A stretch of 64,000 nucleotides of DNA, taken from Cupriavidus lacunae (GTDB lineage: Bacteria > Pseudomonadota > Gammaproteobacteria > Burkholderiales > Burkholderiaceae). Position 1 is the stretch's first letter. The number at the start of each line of letters is the position of its first letter. This document shows, piece after piece, positions 1-11,588 of the stretch. A model generated the notes under the pieces. The model saw nothing but the letters and a program-made list of their open reading frames with translations, searched no databases and was not told where the DNA came from. Made by a program: the position numbers and the translations under genes. The stretch covers positions 57,102 to 121,101 of the forward strand of contig NZ_QKWJ01000020.1 of assembly GCF_003353055.1 (NCBI RefSeq). Direction: 5' to 3'.

Positions 1-306
1 CGCTTCGACGACAAGACCTACCAGGCCACCGTCGAGATGAGCCTGGAGAAGCGCTACCAGTTTCCCAAGGACACCTCGGCCAAGATCCTGACCTCGGGTC
101 TGCTGGGCGAGCAGTACATCGGCCTGGAAGCCGGCGGCGACACCGCCATGCTGGCCGAGGGCGGGCGCATCACCATGACGCAGTCGGCGGTGGTGCTGGA
201 AAACCTGATTGGCCAGTTCCTGTACAACAAGGCGGCAGATGCCGGCGCCAGCGGCGGCGCGTCCGCGGGCGCCAGCGCGCCAGCACCGGGCGGGAACCTC
301 AAATGA
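1..306 (+). CDS. mlaD: MlaD, MCE-domain phospholipid-binding protein (5' truncated)
   Basis: This is the C-terminal part of the inner-membrane-anchored MCE protein of the Mla (maintenance of lipid asymmetry) ABC transporter, which passes phospholipids between the inner membrane complex and periplasmic MlaC. The reading frame is open from base 1, so the start lies outside the window. The visible part shows the end of the MCE core (...SGLLGEQYIGLEAGGD...) followed by a hydrophobic stretch and an Ala/Gly/Ser-rich tail (about residues 65-100 of the fragment). Its stop overlaps the mlaA start (ATGA), as in the mlaFEDACB order usual in Burkholderiaceae. The assignment rests on this fragment plus the clear mlaA, mlaC and mlaB downstream. 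Confidence 0.88.
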   Translation, partial: RFDDKTYQATVEMSLEKRYQFPKDTSAKILTSGLLGEQYIGLEAGGDTAMLAEGGRITMTQSAVVLENLIGQFLYNKAADAGASGGASAGASAPAPGGNLK

Positions 307-1307
307 GCGCGGCTCCCTCCTTCCGCATGGGCCTGGCCGCGGCCGCCACCGCAGCCGCGGTCCTTGCCGGTTGTGCCACCGGCCCGACCGCCAACCCGAA
401 AGACCCACTGGAGCCGTTCAACCGCGAGGTCTCGAAGATCAATGAAGACTTCGACAAGGGTATCCTGCGACCGGTGGCCCAGCTGTACGCCGACTACATG
501 CCAACGCCGGTGCAGCGTGGCGTGGAGAACTTCTTTTCCAATGTGAGCGACGTCTATTCGGCGGTGAACAACCTGCTGCAAGGCAAGCCAAGCCGCGCCG
601 CCGAAGACACCATGCGGGTGGCGATCAACACCGTGCTGGGGCTGGGCGGCCTGATCGACATCGCCACGCCGGGCGGCTTGCCCAAGTACAAGGAAGACTT
701 CGGCCAGACCCTGGGCGTGTGGGGCGTGCCGGCGGGCCCGTACCTGGTGCTGCCGCTGTTCGGGCCGAGCACGGTGCGCGACACCGCCGGCATGCTGGTG
801 GACCGCCAGTTCGATCCGTCGGCCTACTTCTACCCGGTATCGCTGCGCAATTCGCTGATCGGGGTGCGCATCGTTGCCGGCCGGGCGCAGTTGCTGGGCG
901 CGAGCAACCTGCTGGAGCAGGCTGCGCTGGACAAGTACTCGTTCATGCGGGACGCCTACCTGCAGCGGCGCCAGTACCTGATCTACGACGGCAACCCGCC
1001 GGACGCAGACGAGGATACGGAAAAGACCCCGGCCAGCCCCGCGGCCCCCGCCGGGACCGAAGGCGAAAAGCCAGCGGCACCCGCTACGCCGGCCCAACCG
1101 GTTCAGCCGGCTCAACCGGTTCAGCCGGCCCAACCGCCACAAGCGGCCCCTGCAGCGCCACCAGCCGACGCCTCTGCCCCTGCCGCCACGCCGGCACAGC
1201 CGACGCAGACGCCTTCAGGCGATCTCCAGCCTGAGAGCCAGAGCCTGCCGGTGCCCGCCGTGGATCCGATGCAGCGGATTGCGCCGGGGGTCATTCGCAT
1301 TCGCTGA
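303..1307 (+). CDS. mlaA: MlaA (VacJ) outer-membrane lipoprotein
   Basis: This 334-residue lipoprotein belongs to the MlaA/VacJ family, which extracts mislocalised phospholipids from the outer leaflet of the outer membrane and hands them to MlaC. The N-terminus has a signal peptide with lipobox LAGC (Cys24). The family core follows from about residue 40 (DPLEPFNREVSKINEDFDKG, then NLLQGKPSRAAEDTMRVAIN and the GLIDIA/FGQTLGVWGVP segments). From about residue 235 to the end the protein is a Pro/Ala/Gln-rich low-complexity extension with tandem PAQPVQ-type units, longer than in E. coli MlaA. The start overlaps the mlaD stop by 4 bases, suggesting translational coupling. Identification is firm; the tail's role is unknown. 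Confidence 0.95.
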   Translation: MSAAPSFRMGLAAAATAAAVLAGCATGPTANPKDPLEPFNREVSKINEDFDKGILRPVAQLYADYMPTPVQRGVENFFSNVSDVYSAVNNLLQGKPSRAAEDTMRVAINTVLGLGGLIDIATPGGLPKYKEDFGQTLGVWGVPAGPYLVLPLFGPSTVRDTAGMLVDRQFDPSAYFYPVSLRNSLIGVRIVAGRAQLLGASNLLEQAALDKYSFMRDAYLQRRQYLIYDGNPPDADEDTEKTPASPAAPAGTEGEKPAAPATPAQPVQPAQPVQPAQPPQAAPAAPPADASAPAATPAQPTQTPSGDLQPESQSLPVPAVDPMQRIAPGVIRIR

Positions 1308-1313
1308 ACCCCG

Positions 1314-1342
1314 TGGCGCGGGCGGCTCCAGGGCCCGCGCCA
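1314..1342. other. GC-rich hairpin between mlaA and mlaC
   Basis: A perfect inverted repeat with arms TGGCGCGGGC and GCCCGCGCCA surrounds a 9-base loop just after the mlaA stop. No T-run follows, so it is not a classical intrinsic terminator; it could protect or process the mla mRNA, or attenuate it. Confidence 0.6.
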
Positions 1343-1383
1343 GGCTGTGAATGCCCTGTGAGGGCTGAAACAATTTGTTTTTA

Positions 1384-1401
1384 AGTGGCTGAAAAGCCAC
1401 T
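1384..1401. other. Small GAAA-tetraloop hairpin upstream of mlaC
   Basis: Arms AGTGGCT and AGCCACT form a perfect 7-bp stem closed by a GAAA tetraloop, about 120 bases before the mlaC start. It follows a T-rich stretch (caatttgttttt), so the mlaA-mlaC gap holds two hairpins in a row. RNA processing is a guess. Confidence 0.45.
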
Positions 1402-1519
1402 CGCGCGTACAACCACCGGCGCGCGCTTGTGTTCCAATCACCGCAAGGCCCACGCGCCGCCCATGGCGCCCTGGCCGGTTCGCCCAGGCGAAAACGTCTT
1501 TGATGAAGAAGGAAAATCC

Positions 1520-2146
1520 ATGATAAAGCGACTGTTGGTCCCCTTCCTTACGGTAGTTGCATTTGCCGGCGCGGCGCACGCCGAGGTGGCGCCGGACGCG
1601 GCCACCCCGGACGGGCTGGTCAAGGCCGTGGTCAGCGACGTGATGTCGACCGTGAAGGCCGACAAGGATATGCAGGCCGGTAATATCGGCAAGATCACCG
1701 CGCTGGTCGAGCAGAAGATCCTGCCCAACGCCAACTTCCAGAGGACCACCCAGATCGCCATGGGCCGCAACTGGTCCAAGGCAACGCCCGAGCAGCAGAA
1801 GCAGATCACCGAGGAGTTCAAGACCCTCCTGATCCGCACCTACGCCGGCGCCATCGCCCAGATCCGCGACCAGACCGTGCAGTACCGCCCGTACCGCGGC
1901 ACCGCTGACGATACCGACGCCACTATCCGCACCCAGGTCGTCAACAAGGGCGAGCCGATCCAGATGGACTACCGCCTGGAAAAGACCGCGCAGGGCTGGA
2001 AGGTCTATGACATCAACGTGCTGGGCGCGTGGCTGACCGAGGCCTACAAGGGCAGCTTCAACACCATCGTCGGCCAGCAGGGCGTCGAAGGCGTGATCAA
2101 GACGCTGCAGGACCGCAACCGCCAGCTGGCCAACGCCAAGAGCTGA
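1520..2146 (+). CDS. mlaC: MlaC, periplasmic phospholipid-binding protein
   Basis: This 208-residue protein is the soluble periplasmic carrier of the Mla system (MlaC/Ttg2D family), shuttling phospholipid between MlaA and the MlaFEDB complex. I chose the ATG at 1520, which is preceded by AAGGAAAA and opens a normal Sec signal peptide (MIKRLLVPFLTVVAFAGAAHA). Upstream in-frame codons encode an unlikely Pro/Arg-rich leader. Family features include the GRNWSKATPEQQKQITEEFK segment, the RTYAGAIAQI helix near the middle and the WKVYDINVLGAWLTEAYKGSF block near the C-terminus. It lies 212 bases after mlaA, separated by two hairpins, and is followed by the STAS gene. Confidence 0.95.
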   Translation: MIKRLLVPFLTVVAFAGAAHAEVAPDAATPDGLVKAVVSDVMSTVKADKDMQAGNIGKITALVEQKILPNANFQRTTQIAMGRNWSKATPEQQKQITEEFKTLLIRTYAGAIAQIRDQTVQYRPYRGTADDTDATIRTQVVNKGEPIQMDYRLEKTAQGWKVYDINVLGAWLTEAYKGSFNTIVGQQGVEGVIKTLQDRNRQLANAKS

Positions 2147-2313
2147 CGCGTGCGTCCAGCGGCGTGCCGCTGCGCAGCACGGCGCGCCGAAGTGCTCTAC
2201 AATGGCCGTTCGCGGCACAGGCTCCCGCCCCGGTGCGGGAGTCGTCGTTTTTGCCGCCGCTTTCAAGCTATCGCATTCAAGCCATCCACATTCAAGCCGC
2301 AGGCCACGCATCC

Positions 2314-2610
2314 ATGCTCTCGCTCGGTACCTCGCTGACCAACCAGAACGCCGCCGCCGTGCTGCGTGACGGGCTGGCACGCGTGGCGCAAGGCGAGGTG
2401 CAGGTCGACTGCGCCGGCCTGGCCCAGGTCGATTCCTCCGCGGTCGCCGTGCTGCTGGCATGGAATCGCGCCGCCGCCGCGCGCAACCTGGCCCTGTCGC
2501 TGCGCGGCGTGCCGGCGCAGCTGTCGCAGCTGGCCAGCCTGTACGGCGTGGATGGTCTGCTGGGCCTTGCGCCCGACGCCGCGGCGCAGGGACACCACCA
2601 CCGACATTGA
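2314..2610 (+). CDS. mlaB: MlaB-like STAS-domain protein
   Basis: This 98-residue protein is a single STAS domain, the fold of anti-sigma-factor antagonists and of MlaB, the cytoplasmic subunit that stabilises the MlaFE ATPase/permease. The core QVDCAGLAQVDSSAVAVLLAW (about residues 30-50) is the typical STAS signature with the conserved D-S-S loop. The ATG at 2314 was chosen because the domain begins immediately after it; the open frame further upstream encodes sequence unlike the family. The protein ends in an unusual HHHRH-type tail. Function is inferred from position directly after mlaC. Confidence 0.85.
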   Translation: MLSLGTSLTNQNAAAVLRDGLARVAQGEVQVDCAGLAQVDSSAVAVLLAWNRAAAARNLALSLRGVPAQLSQLASLYGVDGLLGLAPDAAAQGHHHRH

Positions 2611-2732
2611 TCCGGCATCGCCGGTCGCCAGCACGGCGGCCGCTCGCGATGCCGCGGCGACGGCCTGGTGCGGTCGCCGAGCCCCTGGGGGCGGATCCGG
2701 TCGGGATCAAGCGGGACCCACCCCGCATCCCC

Positions 2733-2738
2733 TATAAT
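2733..2738 (+). promoter_or_regulatory. Possible -10 box before the ABC exporter
   Basis: A perfect TATAAT lies about 135 bases upstream of the ABC ATPase gene in a 262-base gap. I could not find a convincing -35 hexamer at the right distance (the area reads GCGGGACCC), so this is only a candidate. Confidence 0.3.
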
Positions 2739-2872
2739 TCCGGGTTGTTCGCCCATCCCCCCGCCTGTTACCGGTTCATGCCACGCCGGGCCAGGATATC
2801 CGGGCACGTAGTTGCTCCCAATTCCTGGCGGCCGGCCCCTCAAAGAGCCGGATCCGCCACAAACAATCGGCC

Positions 2873-3819
<947 letters not shown>

Positions 3820-3823
<4 letters not shown>

Positions 3824-4641
3824 AGCAGCCTGGCGAAATCGAAATCCTGGAAGACACCCGCCTCGGGCCGATGGCCGTGGGCAGCCTGGTGGGCTTCCGT
3901 ACCCTGCTGTACAAGGAAGTGCTGCGCTTCTGGAAGGTCAGCTTCCAGACCGTGGCCGCGCCGGTGCTGACCGCGGTGCTGTACCTGCTGATCTTCGGCC
4001 ATGTGCTGGAAGACCGGGTCAAGGTCTACGACCAGATCAGCTACACCGCCTTCCTGGTGCCGGGCCTGGTGATGATGAGCGTGCTGCAGAATGCGTTCGC
4101 CAACAGTTCGTCGTCGCTGATCCAGTCCAAGATCACCGGCAACCTGGTGTTCGTGCTGCTGCCGCCGCTGTCGCACTGGGAGATGTTCGGCGCCTACGTG
4201 GTGGCCTCGGTGATCCGCGGGCTGACCGTGGGCCTGGGCGTGCTGCTGGTGACGGCGTGGTTCGCCAACCTGCATTTCGCCAATGTCGGCTGGATCCTCG
4301 TCTTTGCACTGCTGGGTGCGGGCATCCTCGGCACGCTGGGGCTGATCGCCGGCATCTGGGCCGAGAAGTTCGACCAGCTGGCCGCGTTCCAGAACTTCCT
4401 GATCATGCCGGCGACCTTCCTGTCCGGCGTGTTCTATTCGATCCATTCGCTGCCCGCCTTCTGGCAGGCGGTGTCCCATGCCAATCCGTTCTTCTACATG
4501 ATCGACGGCTTCCGCTATGGCTTCTTCGGCGTCTCGGACGTGTCGCCGCTGTTCAGCCTGGCGGTGGTCGGATCGGCGTTCGTGGTGCTGGCCGCGCTGG
4601 CGCTGCACCTGCTGAAGTCCGGATTCAAGCTGCGCCACTGA
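3820..4641 (+). CDS. ABC-2 type permease (YadH-type)
   Basis: This 273-residue integral membrane protein is the permease partner of the preceding ATPase. It has the ABC-2 architecture: a cytoplasmic N-terminus with the amphipathic coupling segment (GFRTLLYKEVLRFWKVSFQT), then about six transmembrane helices. The family motif PATFLSGVFYSIHSLPAFWQ lies near residue 200 and is followed by the NPFFYMIDGFRYGFFG segment before the last helix. It probably exports a hydrophobic or envelope compound as a homodimer with two ATPase subunits. It overlaps the ATPase gene by four bases and is followed after 50 bases by the BolA-type gene. Confidence 0.92.
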
Positions 4642-4691
4642 GCGGCGGCCGGCCCTGTTGAATCAAGCTGAATCACGCTGAAGAGAACCCC

Positions 4692-4940
4692 ATGCTGCCT
4701 ACACCGGAACAAGTCAGGGAATACATTGCCCAAGGACTGCCCTGCGAACATCTGCAAGTCGAGGGCGATGGCCAGCACTTCTTTGCCACCATCGTCAGCA
4801 ACGAATTCGAAGGCAAGCGGCTGATCCAGCGCCACCAGCGTGTCTATGCCGCGCTGGGCGATCGCATGCGCGCCGAGATCCACGCGCTGTCGATGAAGAC
4901 GCTGACGCCTGCCGAGTGGCAGGCGGGCGAGGGCAAGTAA
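4692..4940 (+). CDS. ibaG: BolA-family protein IbaG
   Basis: This 82-residue protein belongs to the BolA/IbaG family, which pairs with monothiol glutaredoxins in Fe-S cluster handling and acid response. The conserved core HLQVEGDGQHFFATIVSNEFEG is followed by the family motif R(H)QRVYAALGDRM, with the invariant His in RHQRVY. Its length and the position directly in front of murA match ibaG (yrbA) of other proteobacteria. An AAGAGAACCCC stretch provides a modest ribosome-binding site. Confidence 0.92.
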   Translation: MLPTPEQVREYIAQGLPCEHLQVEGDGQHFFATIVSNEFEGKRLIQRHQRVYAALGDRMRAEIHALSMKTLTPAEWQAGEGK

Positions 4941-6272
<1,332 letters not shown>

Positions 6273-6281
6273 GGACGTCCG

Positions 6282-6956
6282 ATGAGCCCCACTTTCAACG
6301 CATCGCCCAACCAACTGACGCTGGCGCTGTCCAAGGGCCGCATCTTCACTGAGACGCTGCCGCTGCTCGAAGCCGCCGGCATTCGCGTCACCGAGGACCC
6401 CGAGACCTCGCGCAAGCTGATCCTGCCGACCTCCGATCCCGCCGTGCGCGTGGTGATCGTGCGCGCCTCGGACGTGCCGACCTACGTGCAGTACGGCGCC
6501 GCCGACTTCGGCGTAGCCGGCAAGGACGTGCTGATGGAAAGCGGCATGGCCGGCCTGTACGCGCCGATCGACCTGAACATCGCCCGCTGCCGCATGTCGG
6601 TGGCGGTGCCGGCCGGGTTTGACTACGCCAACGCCGTGCGCCAGGGCGCGCGCCTGGCCGTGGCCACCAAGTACGTGCAGACCGCGCGCGAGCATTTTGC
6701 GAAAAAGGGCGTTCACGTCGACCTGATCAAGCTGTACGGTTCGATGGAGCTGGGCCCGCTGGTGGGCCTGTCCGACGCCATCGTCGACCTGGTCAGCACC
6801 GGCAGCACGCTGCGCGCCAACAACCTGGTCGAAGTGGAAGAGATCGTGCAGATCTCGTCGCGGCTGGTGGTGAACCAGGCCGCGCTCAAACTCAAGCGCG
6901 AGCGGCTGGCGCCGATCCTCGACGCCTTCGAACGCGCTTCAGCGGCGCTGGCCTGA
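6282..6956 (+). CDS. hisG: ATP phosphoribosyltransferase catalytic subunit (short form)
   Basis: HisG condenses ATP and PRPP to phosphoribosyl-ATP, the first step of histidine synthesis. At 224 residues this is the short form, lacking the C-terminal ACT-like regulatory domain, and so is expected to need the HisZ partner, which is not encoded in this window. Visible family segments are [11 protein letters not shown] at the N-terminus, [20 protein letters not shown] (about 65-85) and [12 protein letters not shown] with the PRPP-binding [14 protein letters not shown] loop (about 165-185). It begins 9 bases after murA and is followed by hisD after 29 bases. Confidence 0.97.
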   Translation: MSPTFNASPNQLTLALSKGRIFTETLPLLEAAGIRVTEDPETSRKLILPTSDPAVRVVIVRASDVPTYVQYGAADFGVAGKDVLMESGMAGLYAPIDLNIARCRMSVAVPAGFDYANAVRQGARLAVATKYVQTAREHFAKKGVHVDLIKLYGSMELGPLVGLSDAIVDLVSTGSTLRANNLVEVEEIVQISSRLVVNQAALKLKRERLAPILDAFERASAALA

Positions 6957-6985
6957 GGCCGGGTCGCCCGAGAGGAACAGAAGTC

Positions 6986-8323
6986 ATGAACGCAACCGAA
7001 ATGGAAAACCTGCCGATCCGCCGGCTTGATTCCAGAGAACCGGGCTTTGCCGAGGCGCTGCGCCAGGTGCTGGCCTTCGAAGCTGGCGAGGACGAGGCCA
7101 TCGACCGCGCCGCCGCGCAGATCCTGGCCGACGTGAAGGCGCGCGGGGATGCCGCGGTGCTGGAATACACCAAGCGTTTCGACCACCTGGAAGCGTCGTC
7201 GATGGGCGCGCTGGAGATCTCGCAGCAGCAGCTCGAAGCCGCGCTCGAAGACCTCGAGCCCAAGCGCCGCGCCGCGCTGGAGGCCGCCGCCGCGCGCGTG
7301 CGTGCCTACCACGAGAAGCAGAAGATCGAATGCGGCAGCCACAGCTGGGAATACACCGAGGCCGACGGCACCATGCTGGGCCAGAAGGTGACGCCGCTGG
7401 ACCGCGTCGGCATCTACGTGCCGGGCGGCAAGGCCGCGTACCCGTCGTCGGTGCTGATGAATGCGATCCCGGCGCGCGTGGCGGGCGTGAAGGAAATCAT
7501 CATGGTCGTGCCCACGCCGGGCGGCGTGCGCAATGAACTGGTGCTGGCCGCGGCGCAGATCGCCGGCGTGGACCGCGTGTTCACCATCGGCGGTGCACAG
7601 GCGGTGGGCGCGCTGGCCTACGGCACGGCGACGCTGCCGCAGGTGGACAAGATCGTCGGCCCGGGCAATGCCTATGTGGCCGCGGCCAAGCGACGCGTGT
7701 TCGGCACCGTCGGCATCGACATGATCGCCGGCCCGTCCGAGATCCTGGTGATCTGCGACGGCACCACCGACCCCGACTGGGTGGCGATGGACCTGTTCTC
7801 GCAGGCCGAGCACGACGAACTGGCGCAGTCGATCCTGCTGTGCCCGGACGCTGGCTATCTCGCCCGCGTCGAAGCCAGCATCCAGCGCCAGATCGGCACC
7901 ATGCCGCGGCGCGAGGTGATTGCCGCGTCGATGTCCGGCCGTGGCGCGCTGATCAAGGTGCGCGACATGGAAGAAGCCTGCGAGATCGCCAACGCGATCG
8001 CGCCCGAGCACCTGGAGATCTCGGCCGAGAACCCGCGCCAGTGGAGCGAGAAGATCCGCCATGCCGGCGCCATCTTCCTGGGCCGCTACACCAGCGAGTC
8101 GCTGGGCGACTACTGCGCGGGCCCCAACCATGTGCTGCCGACCTCGCGCACCGCGCGCTTCTCGTCGCCGCTGGGCGTCTATGACTTCCAGAAGCGCTCG
8201 AGCCTGATCGAAGTGAGCGAGGGCGGGGCGCAGATGCTCGGCCAGATCGCCGCCGAGCTGGCCTACGGCGAAGGCCTGCAAGCCCACGCCCGCAGCGCGG
8301 AATACCGTTTCAAGCGCAGTTGA
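6986..8323 (+). CDS. hisD: Histidinol dehydrogenase
   Basis: HisD performs the last two NAD-dependent oxidations from L-histidinol to L-histidine and is a Zn-dependent cytoplasmic dimer. The 445-residue length is normal. Recognisable blocks are [20 protein letters not shown] (about 140-160), [12 protein letters not shown], the [10 protein letters not shown] motif containing zinc and catalytic residues, and the C-terminal [20 protein letters not shown] segment. It lies third in the murA-hisG-hisD-hisC-hisB run, with a GAGAGGAACAG ribosome-binding region before its ATG. Confidence 0.97.
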   Translation: MNATEMENLPIRRLDSREPGFAEALRQVLAFEAGEDEAIDRAAAQILADVKARGDAAVLEYTKRFDHLEASSMGALEISQQQLEAALEDLEPKRRAALEAAAARVRAYHEKQKIECGSHSWEYTEADGTMLGQKVTPLDRVGIYVPGGKAAYPSSVLMNAIPARVAGVKEIIMVVPTPGGVRNELVLAAAQIAGVDRVFTIGGAQAVGALAYGTATLPQVDKIVGPGNAYVAAAKRRVFGTVGIDMIAGPSEILVICDGTTDPDWVAMDLFSQAEHDELAQSILLCPDAGYLARVEASIQRQIGTMPRREVIAASMSGRGALIKVRDMEEACEIANAIAPEHLEISAENPRQWSEKIRHAGAIFLGRYTSESLGDYCAGPNHVLPTSRTARFSSPLGVYDFQKRSSLIEVSEGGAQMLGQIAAELAYGEGLQAHARSAEYRFKRS

Positions 8324-8373
8324 TCCCCCGCAGTTGATCCTCTGAACCCACGCAAGCCCAAACAGGAGTTTCC

Positions 8374-9474
8374 ATGTCAGCCGTAGAGCCCTCCCTGATC
8401 GAACGCATCATCCGTGACGACGTGCGCGCCATGGGCGCCTACCACGTGCCGGATTCGCACGGTCTGGTCAAGCTCGACGCCATGGAGAACCCGTACCGGC
8501 TGCCGCCCGCGCTGCGCGAGCAACTGGCCGCACGCCTGGGCGAGGTGGCGCTGAACCGCTATCCCGTGCCCAGCAGCGAGGCGCTGCGCGCCAAGCTCAG
8601 GAGCGTGATGGAGGTGCCCGCCGGCATGGACGTGCTGCTGGGCAACGGCTCGGACGAGATCATCAGCATGCTGGCGCTGGCCGCGGCCAGGCCCGGTGCC
8701 AAGGTGATGGCGCCGGTGCCGGGCTTTGTCATGTACGCGATGTCGGCGCAGTTTGCCGGCCTGCAGTTCGTGGGCGTGCCGCTGCGCGCCGACTTCACGC
8801 TGGACCGCGCCGCCATGCTGGCCGCGATGGCCGCGCAGCAGCCCGCCATCATCTACCTGGCCTACCCGAACAACCCCACCGGCAACCTGTTCGACGCCGC
8901 CGACATGGAGGCCATCATCCGCGCCGCCCAGGGCGAGGTCTGCAACAGCCTGGTGGTGGTGGACGAGGCCTACCAGCCGTTCGCCCAGCAAAGCTGGATG
9001 CCCCGCCTGGCGGAGTTCGGCAACCTGCTGGTGATGCGCACCGTGTCCAAGCTGGGCCTGGCCGGCATTCGCCTGGGCTACCTGGCCGGCGCGCCGGAAT
9101 GGCTGTCGCAGCTGGATAAAGTGCGCCCGCCCTACAATGTCAATGTGCTGACCGAGGCGGCCGCGCTGTTCGCGCTGGAACACGTATCGGTGCTGGACGA
9201 GCAGGCCGCGCAACTGCGCGCCGAGCGCACCCGCGTGGCCGACGGCATGGCCGCGCAGGCCGGGGTCACGGTGTTCCCCAGCGCCGCCAACTTCCTGCTG
9301 GCGCGCGTGCCGGATGCTGCACAGACGTTCGACCGGTTGCTGGCTCGGAAGGTATTGATCAAGAACGTGAGTAAAATGCACCCGTTGCTGGCCAATTGTC
9401 TGCGCGTCACGGTCAGCACTCCCGAAGAAAACGCGCAGTTCCTTGAGGCATTCGCAGCGTCGCTGCAGGATTAA
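8374..9474 (+). CDS. hisC: Histidinol-phosphate aminotransferase
   Basis: HisC is the PLP-dependent class I/II aminotransferase that converts imidazole-acetol phosphate to histidinol phosphate. The protein has 366 residues. It shows [11 protein letters not shown] at the N-terminus, the LGNGSDEII cofactor loop, YPNNPTGN (about 164-171), VVVDEAY (about 194-200) and the PLP Schiff-base Lys226 in [17 protein letters not shown] strong AGGAG precedes the ATG. hisB starts 4 bases after its stop. Confidence 0.97.
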   Translation: MSAVEPSLIERIIRDDVRAMGAYHVPDSHGLVKLDAMENPYRLPPALREQLAARLGEVALNRYPVPSSEALRAKLRSVMEVPAGMDVLLGNGSDEIISMLALAAARPGAKVMAPVPGFVMYAMSAQFAGLQFVGVPLRADFTLDRAAMLAAMAAQQPAIIYLAYPNNPTGNLFDAADMEAIIRAAQGEVCNSLVVVDEAYQPFAQQSWMPRLAEFGNLLVMRTVSKLGLAGIRLGYLAGAPEWLSQLDKVRPPYNVNVLTEAAALFALEHVSVLDEQAAQLRAERTRVADGMAAQAGVTVFPSAANFLLARVPDAAQTFDRLLARKVLIKNVSKMHPLLANCLRVTVSTPEENAQFLEAFAASLQD

Positions 9475-9478
9475 CACC

Positions 9479-10066
9479 ATGCGTGTTGCAGAGGTCACCC
9501 GCAATACTTCGGAAACGCGGATTCGCGTTTCCCTGAATCTCGACGGCAGCGGCCGCCAGAAACTGGCGTCCGGCGTGCCGTTCCTTGACCACATGCTGGA
9601 CCAGATCGCCCGGCATGGCATGTTCGACCTGGAGGTCGAAGCCACCGGTGACACGCATATCGACGACCACCATACGGTGGAGGACGTGGGCATCACGCTC
9701 GGCCAGGCCGTGGCGAAGGCCATCGGCGACAAGAAGGGCATCACCCGCTACGGCCACAGCTATGTGCCGCTGGACGAATGCCTGTCGCGCGTGGTGATCG
9801 ATTTCTCCGGCCGTCCCGGCCTCGAGTTCCATGTGCCGTTCACGCGTGCACGCGTGGGCAGCTTCGATGTGGACCTGACCATCGAGTTCTTCCGCGGCTT
9901 CGTCAACCATGCGGGCGTGACCCTGCATATCGACAACCTGCGCGGCATCAATGCCCACCATCAGTGCGAAACCGTGTTCAAGGCCTTTGGCCGGGCACTG
10001 CGCATGGCGGTGGAGCGGGATCCGCGCGCGGCCAACACGATTCCGTCGACCAAGGGTACGCTCTGA
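9479..10066 (+). CDS. hisB: Imidazoleglycerol-phosphate dehydratase
   Basis: This 195-residue monofunctional HisB dehydrates imidazoleglycerol phosphate; the histidinol phosphatase domain of the enterobacterial fusion is absent, so another enzyme must supply that step. Mn-binding motifs are visible: [13 protein letters not shown] (about 35-47), [10 protein letters not shown] (about 62-71) and the C-terminal [19 protein letters not shown]. The ATG at 9479, 4 bases after the hisC stop, gives the standard start [15 protein letters not shown]; the open frame extends upstream only into hisC. Confidence 0.97.
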   Translation: MRVAEVTRNTSETRIRVSLNLDGSGRQKLASGVPFLDHMLDQIARHGMFDLEVEATGDTHIDDHHTVEDVGITLGQAVAKAIGDKKGITRYGHSYVPLDECLSRVVIDFSGRPGLEFHVPFTRARVGSFDVDLTIEFFRGFVNHAGVTLHIDNLRGINAHHQCETVFKAFGRALRMAVERDPRAANTIPSTKGTL

Positions 10067-10158
10067 TCTTCCCGAAACCGTAGGCGTGCCGGCTGGTTGC
10101 GGCGCCCGCCGACCTTCCAAGTCTGAACCTGGCCAGCGACGCTGGCGACCCGCAACCA

Positions 10159-10782
10159 ATGGATACGCTCAAGTCGTTTATTTCGCTGCTGGCGCTGATC
10201 AACCCGATCGGGGCGATCCCGTTCTTCATCAGCCTGACCACGCAGCAGACCGAAGCGGAAAAGCGGCATACCATCAAGATTGCGTCGATTTCGGTGGCAA
10301 TCGTGGTGGCGGTGTCGGCGTTGCTGGGGCAGCAGATCATCGAGTTCTTCAATATCTCGGTGGCCTCGCTGCAGGTGGGTGGCGGGCTCATCATGATCAT
10401 GATGGCCATGAACATGCTGAACGCGCAGACCAGCCGCACCAAGGCCACGCCGGAAGAAGAGGATGAGGCCGAGGTAAAGTCCAGCATCGCGGTGGTGCCG
10501 CTGGCGCTGCCGCTGCTGACCGGGCCGGGCTCGATCAGCACGGTGATCGTCTATGCCGGCAAGACGCAGCACTGGTACCAGTTGCTGATTCTGGTCGGCC
10601 TGGGCGTGGTGATCGGTGCGGTGGTGTACCTGGTGTTTCGCGCGGCCGACCCGATCGCCCGGGTGATCGGGCGCACCGGCATCAATATCGGCACGCGCCT
10701 GATGGGGCTGATCCTGTCGGCGCTGGCCGTGGAATTCATTGTGGACGGGCTGAAGACATTGTTGCCTGTTTTGAAATCATGA
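10159..10782 (+). CDS. marC: MarC family integral membrane protein
   Basis: This 207-residue protein has six predicted membrane helices and belongs to the MarC (UPF0056) family. The family motif [18 protein letters not shown] starts near residue 10, and a second related block ([21 protein letters not shown]) lies near residue 115, reflecting the internal repeat of the family. Despite the name, no multidrug-resistance role has been shown for MarC. The gene is inserted between hisB and hisH, and its stop overlaps the hisH start (ATGA), so it is translated together with histidine enzymes. A link to histidine synthesis is not implied. Confidence 0.93.
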   Translation: MDTLKSFISLLALINPIGAIPFFISLTTQQTEAEKRHTIKIASISVAIVVAVSALLGQQIIEFFNISVASLQVGGGLIMIMMAMNMLNAQTSRTKATPEEEDEAEVKSSIAVVPLALPLLTGPGSISTVIVYAGKTQHWYQLLILVGLGVVIGAVVYLVFRAADPIARVIGRTGINIGTRLMGLILSALAVEFIVDGLKTLLPVLKS

Positions 10783-11432
10783 CTACCATAGCAATTGTGG
10801 ATTACGGCATGGGCAACCTGCGCTCGGTGGCGCAGGCGCTGCGTGCCGCGGCGCCGGAAGCGGACGTCCGGGTGGTGGATGCTCCCGAAGGCATCCGCTC
10901 GGCGGACCGCGTGGTGCTGCCCGGCCAGGGCGCGATGCCCGACTGCATGTCGGCGCTCGGCGCGTCCGGGCTGCAGGAGGCGGTGTGCCAGGCCGCCGCC
11001 AGCAAGCCGATGCTGGGCGTGTGCGTGGGCGAGCAGATGCTGTTCCAGTTCAGCACCGAAAGCCGGGCAGGCTCGGACCGCACGCCGGCGCTGGGCCTGA
11101 TGCCCGGCCAGGTGGTGCGCTTTGCGCTGGACGGCATGACGCAGCCCGACGGCTCGCGCTACAAGGTGCCGCAGATGGGCTGGAACCGGGTGCGCCAGGC
11201 CAGGCCGCACCCGCTGTGGGATGGTATCCCGGACGACAGCTGGTTCTATTTCGTCCACAGCTACTATGTGCAGGCGCAGGATCCGGCCCATGTCGCCGGC
11301 GAAACGGAATACGGAGTCGTGTTTACCAGCGCGGTAGCGCGCGATAATATTTTCGCGACGCAGTTCCACCCGGAGAAAAGCGCGGCCCTGGGCCTGCAGC
11401 TGTACCGGAACTTCGTCCACTGGAATCCCTGA
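10779..11432 (+). CDS. hisH: Imidazole glycerol phosphate synthase glutaminase subunit
   Basis: HisH is the class I glutamine amidotransferase subunit that feeds ammonia to HisF. The 217-residue protein starts with the family block [16 protein letters not shown], has the nucleophile Cys82 in [11 protein letters not shown] and the His/Glu pair of the triad in [12 protein letters not shown] (His about 197, Glu about 199). Most HisH proteins read GICLGMQ at the nucleophile; the variant here (GVCVGEQ) keeps the Cys and glycine framework. The start overlaps marC by four bases. Confidence 0.96.
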   Translation: MTTIAIVDYGMGNLRSVAQALRAAAPEADVRVVDAPEGIRSADRVVLPGQGAMPDCMSALGASGLQEAVCQAAASKPMLGVCVGEQMLFQFSTESRAGSDRTPALGLMPGQVVRFALDGMTQPDGSRYKVPQMGWNRVRQARPHPLWDGIPDDSWFYFVHSYYVQAQDPAHVAGETEYGVVFTSAVARDNIFATQFHPEKSAALGLQLYRNFVHWNP

Positions 11433-11472
11433 AGCGCAGGCTTGCCGATTCGCGATTCGCTTTTTTACCGAT

Positions 11473-11535
11473 GATCGACCGCTAACCGACCCGTCACTTG
11501 ACCAGTTTCCGATCGACTATCGACCCGACCTGACC
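11473..11535 (+). repeat. Imperfect tandem repeat in the hisH-hisA gap
   Basis: Two related units share GATCGAC followed by a CGACCCG-like block and end in TTGACC or CTGACC; they begin at 11473 and 11511. The 156-base hisH-hisA gap is the longest inside the his operon. A T-run (11461-11466) and a short ACCGGC/GCCGGT hairpin (about 11533-11548) also lie there. This may hold an internal promoter, but no clear -35/-10 pair is visible. Confidence 0.35.
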
Positions 11536-11588
11536 GGCACGCGCCGGTCTCGCTCAATCTCTATCACTCAACCACGCTCGTCACGCAT

